From the NCBI RefSeq assembly GCF_006335145.1, contig NZ_VDMN01000001.1, positions 620,001 to 684,000 on the forward strand: a DNA stretch of 64,000 bases, read 5' to 3'. The DNA is from Aliirhizobium smilacinae (GTDB lineage Bacteria; Pseudomonadota; Alphaproteobacteria; Rhizobiales; Rhizobiaceae). The notes under the pieces were generated by a model. That model was not told the origin of the DNA. It did no database searches and saw nothing but the letters and a program-made list of their open reading frames with translations. The translations under genes and the position numbers were made by a program. Below, piece after piece: positions 30,305 through 39,551 of the stretch (its first letter is position 1; the number at the start of each line of letters is the position of its first letter).

Positions 30305-32788
30305 GTGTCAGCAAAATCCAAGAGGTGTGGGATCATGTTGGGTTCCGTCAAACGTGAATTGGGGTTTGGGGAAAGGATCAATCACGAGCGGCCCATGGCT
30401 CGTCACATTCCCTACCTTCGGCACCGATCTGATCGCATCATCGGGCTTGAAAGCGGTGCATTGGTCGGGGTGATCAAGCTCAATGGATTGTTTTTCCAGA
30501 CCGAGGATCAGGCCGAGCTGAATATGCGGTCGGCGGTACAGAACACAATGATCCGGTCACTTGGGTCCAGCCGGTATTCAGTTTGGTCAACGCTCATTCG
30601 CCGCCAGGTCGATGCGACGCTCGAAGGTTCCTTTGACAACGAGTTCTGCGCCATGCTCGATGCCGGTTACATGGCGCGGCTGCGCGAGAAGCGCATGTTT
30701 AGCAACGAGCTGTACCTGACCGTTGTGCAATCTCGTCCCCATACGGTCTTGGGTGCCGGCGAGACCCTTAAAAAAGCTTTGGAACGGCTATTTGGTCGGG
30801 CTGCGGATCAGCAACATGGGCAAGATGTTGCCGACCTTGAGGAAGTTATTGAACGCATTCTCCAGGACTTGAGCAAATATGGTGCCCGGGCACTTGGTAT
30901 TGCGCATCGAGCCGTCACTGAGGATCCGGTCGCAGGAACCGATAAGCCGGCACCCCTCAAGCCCTATTCTGAGCCATGCGAGTTTTTCAATTCGATCCTG
31001 ACCTGTGGCCTGCCCTCGCGGATGCGGCTGCCACGCATGGGCATTCGCAACTATATCGGTACGGCGCGATTACATTTTAACCGGCGCAGCGTCATGGCGC
31101 AGGCGGCGACAAAGGCGGGCGATCGGTATGGCGCAATCCTATCGATCAAGGAATATCCGCCTTTCAGCGAACCTGGGATGTTGGACGGTCTCTTGAAGGT
31201 CAATCAGGAGTTCGTCCTGACTCAATCCTTTACACTTGCCGATCGCCCGATTGCCCAAGAACGCATTAGCCGGCTGCAACGGCAACTTGGCGCCTCAGAC
31301 GAGGCAGGCAGCAGTGTCGAAGACGATATTGATTTCGCGCTCGACAGTCTTCTCAATCAGGAAGCGGTGTTTGGCACCCATCATTTCTCGCTTTTATGTC
31401 TGGCCCGTGAACTTGAGGGTCTCGGCAAGTCGGTGAGCGAGCTTGGTGCCTGCCTGACAGACAAAAACATCACCTGGCTTCGGGAAGACCTTAATCTCGA
31501 AGCGGCCTTTTGGGCGCAGCTTCCTGGCAATCATTCCTACGTTGCCCGCAAGTCGATGTTATCGAGTGGGAATTTTTCTGGCCTGTCGTCGATGCACAAT
31601 TTCGCAATTGGACAGAGCGAGGGGCTGCATTGGAAGACGCCGATCAGCATTCTGGAGACGAATTCCCAGACGCCTTACTGGTTTAATTTTCACCAGCGCG
31701 ACGTCGGCCATTTTCTGGTTACCGGTCCAACCGGATCAGGCAAGACCGTTGCGCTTTCCTTTCTTCTTGCGCAGGCGATGCGGGTCCAACCCTGCCCACG
31801 TGCCGTGTTTTTCGACAAGGACCGAGCAGCCGAGATTTTCATCCGTGCAGTTGGCGGGACATATGAGGTCTTAACCCCTGGACGTCCGACCGGGTTTAAT
31901 CCTCTACAGATTGAGAACGATGGGCCAAATCGTGGTTTCCTACTGAAGCTGATCAAAACCATGATCGGTCCAGGTGGGCGCGACGACCTCAGTCAGGAAG
32001 ATGAAGATTGTTTGGAGCGCGCGTTATTACGGCTGATGGTCGAGCCGAAACATGCGCGCACGCTTTCACAGTTTTCCTCGCTTCTGGTCGGAGGCAGCCG
32101 GTCTAACGCCAATGACCTCAATGCGCGGCTTCGCAGCTGGATCGACGGCGACAAGGCGTGGCTATTCAACGCTGCAGAGGATGTGTTGTCCTTTGAAGGC
32201 AATCGCACTTTTGGCTTCGACATGACGCATATCCTGTCGAATGAGGCAATGCGAACGCCGGCCCTGATGTATCTCTATCATCGCCTTGACGCACTTTTGG
32301 ACGGCACGCCCGTGATGTTTTTCATGGACGAAGGTTGGCGGTTGTTGATGGATGACACGTTCAGCGCGTTCATCGTCGACAAGATGAAGACGATCAGACG
32401 ATTTAACGGGATCGTCGGTTTCGGCACGCAGTCTGCGGCTGACATCGTGCGTGCGAAAGCGTCCCGCACACTCATTGAACAAGCGCCCACCCATATTCAC
32501 TTCCCCAATCCGCGTGCCGACGAAGCAAGCTACAAGGAGAGTTTCGGGCTGACGGCGAAAGAATTCGCCTTTCTCAAGACGACGGCGCCGGAGACACGAA
32601 CATTTCTGATCAAACACGGCACGGATTCTGTGATTGCCAAGCTCGACTTGTCGGGCATGCCCGGACTGATCAAGGTCCTGTCCGGCCGCAAGGCCAATCT
32701 TGAGGAGTTTGACGCTCTGCGGGCAGAGTTTGGAGACGAGCCGAAGAATTGGCTGTCCAGATTTTGCGGCTCGGAGAACTTGTTATGA
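30305..32788 (+). CDS. virB4: VirB4 ATPase of type IV secretion
   Basis: The 827-residue ATPase has an N-terminal CagE/TrbE/VirB domain (about 40-400) and a C-terminal P-loop domain: Walker [15 protein letters not shown] near residue 470, Walker [13 protein letters not shown] near residue 668, and the following sensor region around [10 protein letters not shown]. VirB4 powers pilus assembly and substrate transfer at the inner membrane. The start is a GTG at 30305 directly after virB3. The length is typical (about 790-830). The stop overlaps the next gene in an ATGA arrangement, indicating translational coupling. Confidence 0.95.
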   Translation: MSAKSKRCGIMLGSVKRELGFGERINHERPMARHIPYLRHRSDRIIGLESGALVGVIKLNGLFFQTEDQAELNMRSAVQNTMIRSLGSSRYSVWSTLIRRQVDATLEGSFDNEFCAMLDAGYMARLREKRMFSNELYLTVVQSRPHTVLGAGETLKKALERLFGRAADQQHGQDVADLEEVIERILQDLSKYGARALGIAHRAVTEDPVAGTDKPAPLKPYSEPCEFFNSILTCGLPSRMRLPRMGIRNYIGTARLHFNRRSVMAQAATKAGDRYGAILSIKEYPPFSEPGMLDGLLKVNQEFVLTQSFTLADRPIAQERISRLQRQLGASDEAGSSVEDDIDFALDSLLNQEAVFGTHHFSLLCLARELEGLGKSVSELGACLTDKNITWLREDLNLEAAFWAQLPGNHSYVARKSMLSSGNFSGLSSMHNFAIGQSEGLHWKTPISILETNSQTPYWFNFHQRDVGHFLVTGPTGSGKTVALSFLLAQAMRVQPCPRAVFFDKDRAAEIFIRAVGGTYEVLTPGRPTGFNPLQIENDGPNRGFLLKLIKTMIGPGGRDDLSQEDEDCLERALLRLMVEPKHARTLSQFSSLLVGGSRSNANDLNARLRSWIDGDKAWLFNAAEDVLSFEGNRTFGFDMTHILSNEAMRTPALMYLYHRLDALLDGTPVMFFMDEGWRLLMDDTFSAFIVDKMKTIRRFNGIVGFGTQSAADIVRAKASRTLIEQAPTHIHFPNPRADEASYKESFGLTAKEFAFLKTTAPETRTFLIKHGTDSVIAKLDLSGMPGLIKVLSGRKANLEEFDALRAEFGDEPKNWLSRFCGSENLL

Positions 32789-33870
32789 TCGGGAGGTGTT
32801 TAACATGGACTTTGGCATCGCTGACCTTCGCCGTCCCCGAGACCGGTGGCGCACAAATTGCTGTGCTCGACGCATCGGTTTTGAGCGAGGACAGCCATCG
32901 CTCAAGTGCGGCGGGCAGTATAGCAGAGAGCGACGAGCGCCGATTTTCTGTCGATAAGGGAGTGACTTGCGCGCATTACCGTCCAGGCCGTGCAGGTGAC
33001 GCGGCATCGGCAGCGAGCGCCAACCCGCAAATCCTTGCGCGCGCCAGGCAGATTGCCAGGCAAGAGGGTGTCGATGAGCAACTGTTCCTCGCGCTCATTT
33101 ATCAGGAGAGCCGATTTAACGCCTGCGCCACCTCACCTGCCGGGGCAATCGGCTTAACCCAGTTGATGCCCGCCACGGCGGCTGAGCTGGGCGTTAATCC
33201 GCACGACATTGACGATAATCTGCGTGGCGGGGCACGGTATCTGAAACAACAGTTGGCGAATTTTGGCGGCGACACCAAGCTCGCTCTTGCCGCCTACAAT
33301 GCCGGACCTGGCAATGTGCAGAAATACGGCGGCATTCCGCCGTTTCGAGAAACACAGGGCTATGTCGCCTCCATAACCCAGCGATGGCTCCCAGCCTTTG
33401 GCGGCGAGAGCGCAACAGGTGTTCCTGTCGCAACGGGTGGCGACGGGTCTGCCTATTTGAATTTTCGGCAGGCAACGCTCTCTTCGATGGCAAGCACACA
33501 AGCCACGACTGAGGGAAGCGGCGAGGTCGCGCAATACTGGAACGTTCTTGGTGCTGCGTCGCCCGGCACGCTGCAAGACAGCTGGGACCATAACTCCCTG
33601 AGCCGCAACGCCAATCTCGAGATGATCAACCGGATGATCGTGCTTGGGGCGACAATGGCAAATCTCATTCAGGCAAAACAGACGATGGTCTTAAGCGGCT
33701 TGTCGGGGTCGGCACAGGCGACCAAGGGGAATTCGGCGCCGAGAGAAGACAGCGGCCAGCAGGACGACGCCTGCGTCGACGAAGAGCGCCAAACAGCAGT
33801 GACGAAAGACGATTGTCGCGCCGCCTTGATGGGTGACGGACCAACACAGGTGATGTTGAGCCTTCAGTGA
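32785..33870 (+). CDS. Second lytic transglycosylase inside the virB operon
   Basis: The start at ATG 32785 overlaps the virB4 stop (ATGA). The 361-residue protein has a signal peptide ([20 protein letters not shown]) and an SLT domain with catalytic glutamate near residue 108 (LIYQESRFN), [12 protein letters not shown], and [19 protein letters not shown]. After the SLT domain about 170 residues follow that resemble the helical VirB5-adjacent extensions but are not recognised ([20 protein letters not shown]). Two cysteines near the C-terminus could form a disulfide. A transglycosylase between virB4 and virB5 in addition to virB1 is uncommon; it may be specialised for pilus-tip assembly. Confidence 0.85.
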   Translation: MIGRCLTWTLASLTFAVPETGGAQIAVLDASVLSEDSHRSSAAGSIAESDERRFSVDKGVTCAHYRPGRAGDAASAASANPQILARARQIARQEGVDEQLFLALIYQESRFNACATSPAGAIGLTQLMPATAAELGVNPHDIDDNLRGGARYLKQQLANFGGDTKLALAAYNAGPGNVQKYGGIPPFRETQGYVASITQRWLPAFGGESATGVPVATGGDGSAYLNFRQATLSSMASTQATTEGSGEVAQYWNVLGAASPGTLQDSWDHNSLSRNANLEMINRMIVLGATMANLIQAKQTMVLSGLSGSAQATKGNSAPREDSGQQDDACVDEERQTAVTKDDCRAALMGDGPTQVMLSLQ

Positions 33871-33882
33871 GGAGTTAGGAAT

Positions 33883-34587
33883 ATGAGGACGTGTTTTTCA
33901 TCCGCATTGATTTTCCTGTCGGTTGCCTCGCCACTTTGGGCGCAGGTACCAGTCGTCGACAAGGCCAATCTCAAGGTCGCGAAGGAGACGGCCGAGACGA
34001 CGGACAAAATCCTTCAAACCAACAATGAAGTGCTCAAGACGGTCGAAGAGACGTTGAAGGCCGTCACGGGCGACCGCGCGAATGTCGCAAGCGAAATGCA
34101 AAAACTTGCTGTCGGCAGCGGCTTCAGCGTCTCCCAACTGCCGGGTTTTGATAAAATACTGTCTGGTGGAGTCGTAAACTTTGGCGATGTCAGTGGCGAT
34201 ATCGGCACGTCGGCAACGACGTTTTTGAACGGACTGAAGCTTCTGGAAAATCTTTCTGGTCAAACGGGAAGTAGTTTTGCCAGCGACAAGTCCTACGAAG
34301 AGTTGGTGCGGACGGTGTTGGGTATCAAGGCGCTGGTTGATGGCGCGCAGCGAGCGACCACAAGCCGCCGTACGGCGCTCGAGGCTGCGGGTGCAAAGAT
34401 CGGACAGGCCACCGACATCAAGGGATCTCTCGATCAAAACACGCAGCTCCAGGTACAATCGGGACTGACGATCAATGAGTTGATCGGCGTGATGAACGGT
34501 GCGGTCGCATCGTTGCAGGCTGATAACCAGCGGCGATTAACCGACATGTCGAATTCGAAGAAGGCGCTGACATTTCATCGCGAGTAG
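33883..34587 (+). CDS. virB5: VirB5-like minor pilin
   Basis: The 234-residue protein has a signal peptide (SSALIFLSVASPLWA, cut before QVPVV). The mature part is a long helical bundle (LKVAKETAETTDKILQTNNE; TALEAAGAKIGQATDIKGSL; LQVQSGLTINELIGVMNGA) with a small globular insertion around residues 70-125, as in VirB5/TraC. The motif Q-x-Q-x-x-L-T-I-N-E-L near the C-terminus is typical. VirB5 sits at the pilus tip and can act in adhesion. The start codon follows GAGGAGTTAGGA-type sequence at good spacing. Confidence 0.85.
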   Translation: MRTCFSSALIFLSVASPLWAQVPVVDKANLKVAKETAETTDKILQTNNEVLKTVEETLKAVTGDRANVASEMQKLAVGSGFSVSQLPGFDKILSGGVVNFGDVSGDIGTSATTFLNGLKLLENLSGQTGSSFASDKSYEELVRTVLGIKALVDGAQRATTSRRTALEAAGAKIGQATDIKGSLDQNTQLQVQSGLTINELIGVMNGAVASLQADNQRRLTDMSNSKKALTFHRE

Positions 34588-34592
34588 AGCCG

Positions 34593-34802
34593 ATGTTATC
34601 CAAAACTCTCTTCTTCGCTGTGACCGCCCTTACTGTTACGGGGTGCGGCAGCACCTACAAGGAACGCAAAGCGCCGTGTCAGCGGCCGGCCATATCGACT
34701 GCGTATGGGCGTGAGGATGGGGTGGCCTGCGGATCGCTCACGCCGATCAACCCGAATCCTTCGAATGTACTGTCCGCTATTGATGCAGTGCTTGGTATCT
34801 AG
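34593..34802 (+). CDS. Type IV secretion small lipoprotein (VirB7- or Eex-like)
   Basis: The 69-residue product has a type II signal peptide ending in lipobox VTGC (Cys18). The mature part of about 52 residues has two further cysteines (APCQRP and VACGS) and ends in PSNVLSAIDAVLGI. Its place between virB5 and virB6 is the place of the entry-exclusion lipoprotein in IncN-type operons. However, the C-x-R-P segment recalls VirB7, and no separate virB7 lies between virB6 and virB8. It may therefore be a displaced VirB7 partner of VirB9, or an exclusion protein; the sequence does not decide. It lacks the D-W-Y motif I associate with EexN. Confidence 0.65.
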   Translation: MLSKTLFFAVTALTVTGCGSTYKERKAPCQRPAISTAYGREDGVACGSLTPINPNPSNVLSAIDAVLGI

Positions 34803-34814
34803 GGATCATTGGCG

Positions 34815-35810
34815 ATGGATGATGTTATCGGCGATCTTTTGGAGAGGGTGGAAGAGACCGGCGCCAACTTTTCCGAGCAAGCGTTCGGTATTGTTGGCCA
34901 ACATGTCTTGCCGGTCCTGACCGTGTTGCTGATTGCCTATGTGGCGTTTTACGGCCTTCAGCTTTTGACAGGCACGGCGCGTGTTAGCATTGGCGAGATC
35001 GTTGGGCGCGTTACCCGTATGTTGGTGATCCTTGCTTTGGTACGCGAATGGCAAAACTTCAATGACCTGTTTTACGCTTGGCTTTCAAAAACCCCAGAAG
35101 CCGTTGGACGGGCGATCCTAGCGGCGACGGGCACCGGCATTACCGAACCGACCAACGGGCTTTCGCAGATTTGGGTAACGGCGAATGAAGCGGCCTCGGC
35201 CTTTGCTGAACAGTCGGGCTATTTTTCCATCCTGCCATCGATGGTCGGTTTTCTGATTATCTTCTGCGTTGCCATTTTTCTCGCGGTCGCGTTGGCAATC
35301 CTACTCCTGGCCAAGGTGATGATGTGGGTTTTGATCGGGACCGCTCCGATCTTTATTGCCTGCATGCTGTTTGAACCGTCGCGAGGATTGGGGCGAGCAT
35401 GGTTCCAGCAAGTTTTGACCTATGCCTTGATCCCGCTCTTCGTCTACGTCGTCGCGGCATTCTTAATCTCAGCAATGGATCCAGAACTGACGAAGGTGAC
35501 AAATGCTGCTGGTCAACGACGGTTACAGCTCAGCGACGTCTCTGCCTTTTTGCTTTTATGTTGTGCTGGCGCGTTCGTACTTTTCAATATCCAGGTTCTG
35601 GCTCAGGGGATCACTGGAGGAGTTGCCGCCGGCATTGGAAGGCTCGCCCAAACGGTTGGAAATATGGCCGGCATCTCGCTGCCAGCCGCTTCATTGCGTG
35701 CCGGGCGATCGATCGCTGGAAAAGCCGGCAAGATCGGAATGGAAACGCGAGAGCGGACACATGTCGGAATGAGGCAAAAACTGCGCAACAGTGCAGCACA
35801 ACGGCGCTAG
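34815..35810 (+). CDS. virB6: VirB6 polytopic membrane protein
   Basis: The 331-residue protein has about six membrane helices, including VLPVLTVLLIAYVAFYGLQL, FLIIFCVAIFLAVALAILLL and the conserved region AKVMMWVLIGTAPIFIACML with the VirB6 G-P-I-F-like motif. The C-terminal tail is basic and probably cytoplasmic. VirB6 lines the substrate path in the inner membrane. ATG 34815 is preferred to TTG 34809 because AGGGATC lies at proper distance. The virB8 frame begins close to or within its 3' end. Confidence 0.9.
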   Translation: MDDVIGDLLERVEETGANFSEQAFGIVGQHVLPVLTVLLIAYVAFYGLQLLTGTARVSIGEIVGRVTRMLVILALVREWQNFNDLFYAWLSKTPEAVGRAILAATGTGITEPTNGLSQIWVTANEAASAFAEQSGYFSILPSMVGFLIIFCVAIFLAVALAILLLAKVMMWVLIGTAPIFIACMLFEPSRGLGRAWFQQVLTYALIPLFVYVVAAFLISAMDPELTKVTNAAGQRRLQLSDVSAFLLLCCAGAFVLFNIQVLAQGITGGVAAGIGRLAQTVGNMAGISLPAASLRAGRSIAGKAGKIGMETRERTHVGMRQKLRNSAAQRR

Positions 35811-35874
35811 CGACACCTTCGGTGCGACAGCGTGCGAATATTTGATGGCGACCGTCAGCCAGGAGACCAAATCG

Positions 35875-36570
35875 ATGCTGAAATCGCAGGACGCAGATCT
35901 GTTTCATTATTTCCAGGACGGCGAGCGCTGGGAACATGAGATTTTGAAGAATGCCAGGCGATCACGGGCGATTGCCTGGGGCATTACTGTCGTCTTCGGC
36001 ACCATCGCGATCCTTTGTCTCATTTCCTTGATTGCACTTGTGCCGCTCAAAACCTTTGAACCTTACATTGTCGAGGTGGACCGCAATACCGGTTACATCG
36101 AGGTTAAGTCAGGCCTTACGGCGCCATTGACACTGACAAATCACCAGGCGGTGACGCAGGCCAATATCGTTCGTTTTATTCGAGCGCGGGAGGCTTATGA
36201 CCCATTTGCGATTTCGGACAATTTTGCGCTTGCAGCCTTGCTGTCCACCGATGATGCAGCGCGCGAATTGCAGGGGCTTTACCGATCGACCAATCCGGAC
36301 AGTCCTGCTGAACGCTATGGTCGGGACAAGTCGGTCACGGTTACGATCAAATCGGTCGCCTTTCCCAATGCCAGCACCTCGCTTGTCAGGTTTTCGACGA
36401 CGGAAACGTCAGACACCGATGCGATCACCCGGCATTTCATCTCGGTTGTTCGCTATCGCTATACGGAAGTGCCGGCAAGGAACGAGTGGCGGTTCGACAA
36501 TCCGCTTGGCTTCCAGGTTTATCAGTATCGACGAGAGCAAGAGAGTGTCGAAACGGGAGCTGTGCAATGA
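35875..36570 (+). CDS. virB8: VirB8 assembly factor
   Basis: The protein is about 231 residues: a short cytoplasmic part (ERWEHEILKNARRSRAIAW), one membrane helix (ITVVFGTIAILCLISLIALV) and a periplasmic NTF2-like domain with PYIVEVDRNTGYIEV, VRFIRAREAYDP and the R-Y-x-Y-T-E-V-P-x-x-x-E-W-R-x-N-P-L-G-F-x-V ending typical of VirB8. ATG 35875 has CAGGAGACC upstream; in-frame starts at 35845 and GTG 35791 (overlapping virB6) are possible. The space between virB6 and this gene is too short for a canonical virB7. Confidence 0.9.
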   Translation: MLKSQDADLFHYFQDGERWEHEILKNARRSRAIAWGITVVFGTIAILCLISLIALVPLKTFEPYIVEVDRNTGYIEVKSGLTAPLTLTNHQAVTQANIVRFIRAREAYDPFAISDNFALAALLSTDDAARELQGLYRSTNPDSPAERYGRDKSVTVTIKSVAFPNASTSLVRFSTTETSDTDAITRHFISVVRYRYTEVPARNEWRFDNPLGFQVYQYRREQESVETGAVQ

Positions 36571-37367
36571 GATACGCCAGACTGATCTTTCTGATCGCGG
36601 TGAGCCTCCCGTTGCATGTATCGGCAAGCCAGACACCGCAGCCTGGACGGCTTGATCAGCGCGTTACCAGCGTCGTTTACCAGGCGAACAATGTCGTCAA
36701 GCTCTCAGCGACCTATGGGATTTCGACGATGATCGTCTTCGATGACGATGAGACCTTCGAGACGATTTCGCTCGGCGACACGGAAAGCTGGCAGGTCGCA
36801 CCGACGGAGCGCGGCAATATCTTGTTCGTCAAGCCGATCGCGAGAGATGTCGCGACCAATATGAGCGTGGTGACCACCAAGCGTATCTATTTTCTTGAAC
36901 TGACCGACCATGCGCCGAAGGATGAGAAGCAGATTTTTGGAGTCCGTTTCGTCTATCCAGACAAGGCGATCAATTTTGGTCTGAAACAGGAGGCTGAACG
37001 GCGGGCGGCATTTCCCAATCTATTCGGCATCGACAAAGCCAAGGTGAATTCGAGTTACAGCTCTTCTGGTGATCCGGACCTGCGTCCAAGTATGATGTTT
37101 GACGATGGCAAAAAGACGTTCTTGCGCTTTGAGGGCAAGGTTCCGGCCATTTTTGCGGTGACATCTGGCGATAAGGAGACGTTGCGCAATTTTCGCAAGG
37201 AAGGCGCCTATGTCGTGCTTGATGGGGTCGAGCGCCAATACACATTACGCGATGGCGACCGGTGGGTTTGCGTTTTCAATCTCAAGTCACGGTTTAATGA
37301 AGCGTTCTTGCAGGACAAGAGTGGCACCGGCGAAGGCGCTCCTATTCGAGGAGGCGTGACGCCATGA
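36567..37367 (+). CDS. virB9: VirB9 outer-membrane core protein
   Basis: ATG 36567 overlaps the virB8 stop (ATGA). The 266-residue protein has a signal peptide (LIFLIAVSLPLHVSA), an N-terminal domain with VIVFDDDETFETISLGDTES and NILFVKPI, and a C-terminal beta domain that contacts VirB7 and VirB10: FDDGKKTFLRFEG, PAIFAV, DGVERQYTLRDGDRWVCVFN. These match VirB9/TraO. The single late cysteine (WVCVFN) could pair with a lipoprotein cysteine. The stop overlaps virB10. Confidence 0.92.
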   Translation: MRYARLIFLIAVSLPLHVSASQTPQPGRLDQRVTSVVYQANNVVKLSATYGISTMIVFDDDETFETISLGDTESWQVAPTERGNILFVKPIARDVATNMSVVTTKRIYFLELTDHAPKDEKQIFGVRFVYPDKAINFGLKQEAERRAAFPNLFGIDKAKVNSSYSSSGDPDLRPSMMFDDGKKTFLRFEGKVPAIFAVTSGDKETLRNFRKEGAYVVLDGVERQYTLRDGDRWVCVFNLKSRFNEAFLQDKSGTGEGAPIRGGVTP

Positions 37368-38548
37368 GTCTTTCCCCAGAGCTTAAGGCTTTACAAGCTG
37401 AAGATGATGTTCGAGTTGCCGATCGCACTATCCCGCGCAACCAAAGGCTGGCTATGGCGACATTGTTTGTGGGCGGGGTAATTGCCGCCTATTTGGTGCT
37501 CTCAGCTTCGGCCGAACAGCCGGTCGATAATCTCCAAAGTGACGAGGAATTCAAGACAAGCCTGTTTCGGCCTCCGTCTTTCATGCGGCAAGAGAAGGTC
37601 AAAGCTCAAGCTGAACCGTCGGTTATCAAAATTCCACCGCCTCCGGCAGAGCCGGAACCAGTTACGGAGACGATTGAGGTACCCCCTCCTCCGTCGGCGA
37701 TACCGGAACTGGCAGCAATTGACGAGTTTCCGGATCGTTTTCGCTCAAAACTCCTGTCGCTGGACCAAGGTGGCGCGCGGGGCGGCCAGACGGGAGAGCA
37801 AACGGCGCAGGCAGGAAGTGTCGTAGCCGGTGAGGATAAGGCGAGCCGGTATCTCGAAAGCGCCTCTCGTCTATCGGATCGCAATGCAAAGGCGCGTCAT
37901 ATCGGCCGCATCGACGCCGTTATTGCCGAAGGGACGCTCATTCCCGGCATTATTGAGACAGCCGTCAATAGCGACCTGCCTGGCCAAATCAGGGCGGTTA
38001 CCGCCGAAGATGTCTATTCGTTTGACGGAAGGCGTGTGCTGATCCCGACGGGGACACGGTTGATCGGCGAATATCAATCGGAGATCACTCGCGGGCAAAA
38101 GCGCATATTCGTGGTGTGGACGCGGCTCATTCGCAATGACGGCGTGACTGTCAGGCTCAACTCGATTGGCAGTGACAATCTTGGGCGATCAGGCCTGACG
38201 GGGCATATCGACAACAAGTTTCGCGAACGGTTTGGCGCGGCGATCATGTTATCCATTGTGGGCGCTGGCGCAAGTTACCTGACGGGCTATGGCAGCGACG
38301 CTGCGACTGGCGACAGCGAGGATGCCGAACGCGCAAAAGAGCTTGCTCGTGAGACGATCGCTCGCACCTTTTCAACGATGGCCAATACGGTTCTCTCTGA
38401 AAACCTCAAGATACAGCCGACCATCAACATTGCGCAGGGTGAGCGGATCTTTGTCTATGTCCGGCAGGATCTCGATTTCAGTGCATTCTATGACGATCCG
38501 GTCGTCGAAGCGATGAAGGAGATCCGCCGTGAACGTCAGGGCAAATGA
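37364..38548 (+). CDS. virB10: VirB10 energy-coupling scaffold
   Basis: The 394-residue protein has a cytoplasmic start, one membrane helix (about residues 28-45, MATLFVGGVIAAYLVLSA), a proline-rich periplasmic region (about 85-120, IPPPPAEPEPV and VPPPPSAIP) and a C-terminal TrbI-like domain with EGTLIPGIIETAVNSDLPGQ, VLIPTGTRLIGEY and NIAQGERIFVYVRQDLDF. This is the classical VirB10 layout and length. It spans both membranes and senses ATP use by VirD4/VirB11. virB11 starts 20 bases inside its 3' end. Confidence 0.94.
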   Translation: MSLSPELKALQAEDDVRVADRTIPRNQRLAMATLFVGGVIAAYLVLSASAEQPVDNLQSDEEFKTSLFRPPSFMRQEKVKAQAEPSVIKIPPPPAEPEPVTETIEVPPPPSAIPELAAIDEFPDRFRSKLLSLDQGGARGGQTGEQTAQAGSVVAGEDKASRYLESASRLSDRNAKARHIGRIDAVIAEGTLIPGIIETAVNSDLPGQIRAVTAEDVYSFDGRRVLIPTGTRLIGEYQSEITRGQKRIFVVWTRLIRNDGVTVRLNSIGSDNLGRSGLTGHIDNKFRERFGAAIMLSIVGAGASYLTGYGSDAATGDSEDAERAKELARETIARTFSTMANTVLSENLKIQPTINIAQGERIFVYVRQDLDFSAFYDDPVVEAMKEIRRERQGK

Positions 38549-39551
38549 GGACGGGCGTCACAATAGCCTGTATTTCCTCCATCGGGCGCTTCTACCCCTT
38601 CAGCCATTCCTTGATGACCCACAGGTGATCGAGATCGCGATCAATCAGCCTGGCCTAGTATTTACTGAGCGCCTCGGCGTCGACGGCATGGAGAGACATC
38701 ACATACCGGAGCTTAGTGGGGAGGAGATACGCAATATCGGCGAACGGATTGCGGCATTGACACAGCAATTTGTCAGTGCGGCAAAACCACTGCTGAGCGC
38801 ATCACTTCCAGGCGGCGAGCGCGTACAATGTATTCTGCCACCGGCGGCGCCAGATGGTGGTGCCGTGTCGATCCGAAAGCAGGTTGTCAGCGACTACTCT
38901 CTTGCTGACTTGCGAAACGCGGGGGCGTTTGACGACTTCGTTGGGGGTTTGCCTCAGAACGGACGTGTCGAGGACCAGCTTCGCCAGCATCTTGAGGCGG
39001 GTCGCATATACGAGTTTATCGATCTGGCCTTGGCAAAGCGGATCTCCATGCTGATCAGCGGCGGGACGTCTTCTGGGAAAACGACGTTTCTGAACGCTTG
39101 CTTTAAGAACATGGATCAGTCGGAGCGGATCATCACAATAGAAGATACGCGCGAGCTTTTCCCGCCGCATGAAAATGCGGTTCATCTTGTGGCGTCGAAA
39201 GGTGATCAGGGCACTGCCGACGTGACTATCCAGTCGCTGCTTGAAGCGTCACTCAGGATGCGACCTGACCGCTTATTCGTTGGAGAAATCAGAGGAAGCG
39301 AAGCATTTTCGTTCCTGCGTGCGATCAATACCGGCCATCCCGGCAGCGTCTCCACGGTTCATGCGGATACGCCGCTTGGGGCTTACGAGCAGTTGATCAT
39401 GATGATGATGCAGTCCGGCATGGTGAGCGGCTTTTCCAAAGCCGATCTGGCGTCATACATCAAGACCGTTATTCCGATTGTGATTCAACTGAAGCGCGAT
39501 GGCGGACGACGCGGCGTATCAGACATTTTCTTTTGCGGAACGCGGCAATGA
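38529..39551 (+). CDS. virB11: VirB11 hexameric ATPase
   Basis: The 340-residue soluble ATPase has the VirB11 N-terminal domain and a RecA-like domain: Walker A ISGGTSSGKTTFLNA near residue 177, Asp box IITIEDTREL, Walker B DRLFVGEIRGSEAF and His box INTGHPGSVSTVHAD. It drives pilus assembly and substrate unfolding with VirB4. The start is GTG 38529 within virB10. Its stop overlaps the virD4 ATG (ATGA). Confidence 0.95.
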   Translation: MNVRANEDGRHNSLYFLHRALLPLQPFLDDPQVIEIAINQPGLVFTERLGVDGMERHHIPELSGEEIRNIGERIAALTQQFVSAAKPLLSASLPGGERVQCILPPAAPDGGAVSIRKQVVSDYSLADLRNAGAFDDFVGGLPQNGRVEDQLRQHLEAGRIYEFIDLALAKRISMLISGGTSSGKTTFLNACFKNMDQSERIITIEDTRELFPPHENAVHLVASKGDQGTADVTIQSLLEASLRMRPDRLFVGEIRGSEAFSFLRAINTGHPGSVSTVHADTPLGAYEQLIMMMMQSGMVSGFSKADLASYIKTVIPIVIQLKRDGGRRGVSDIFFCGTRQ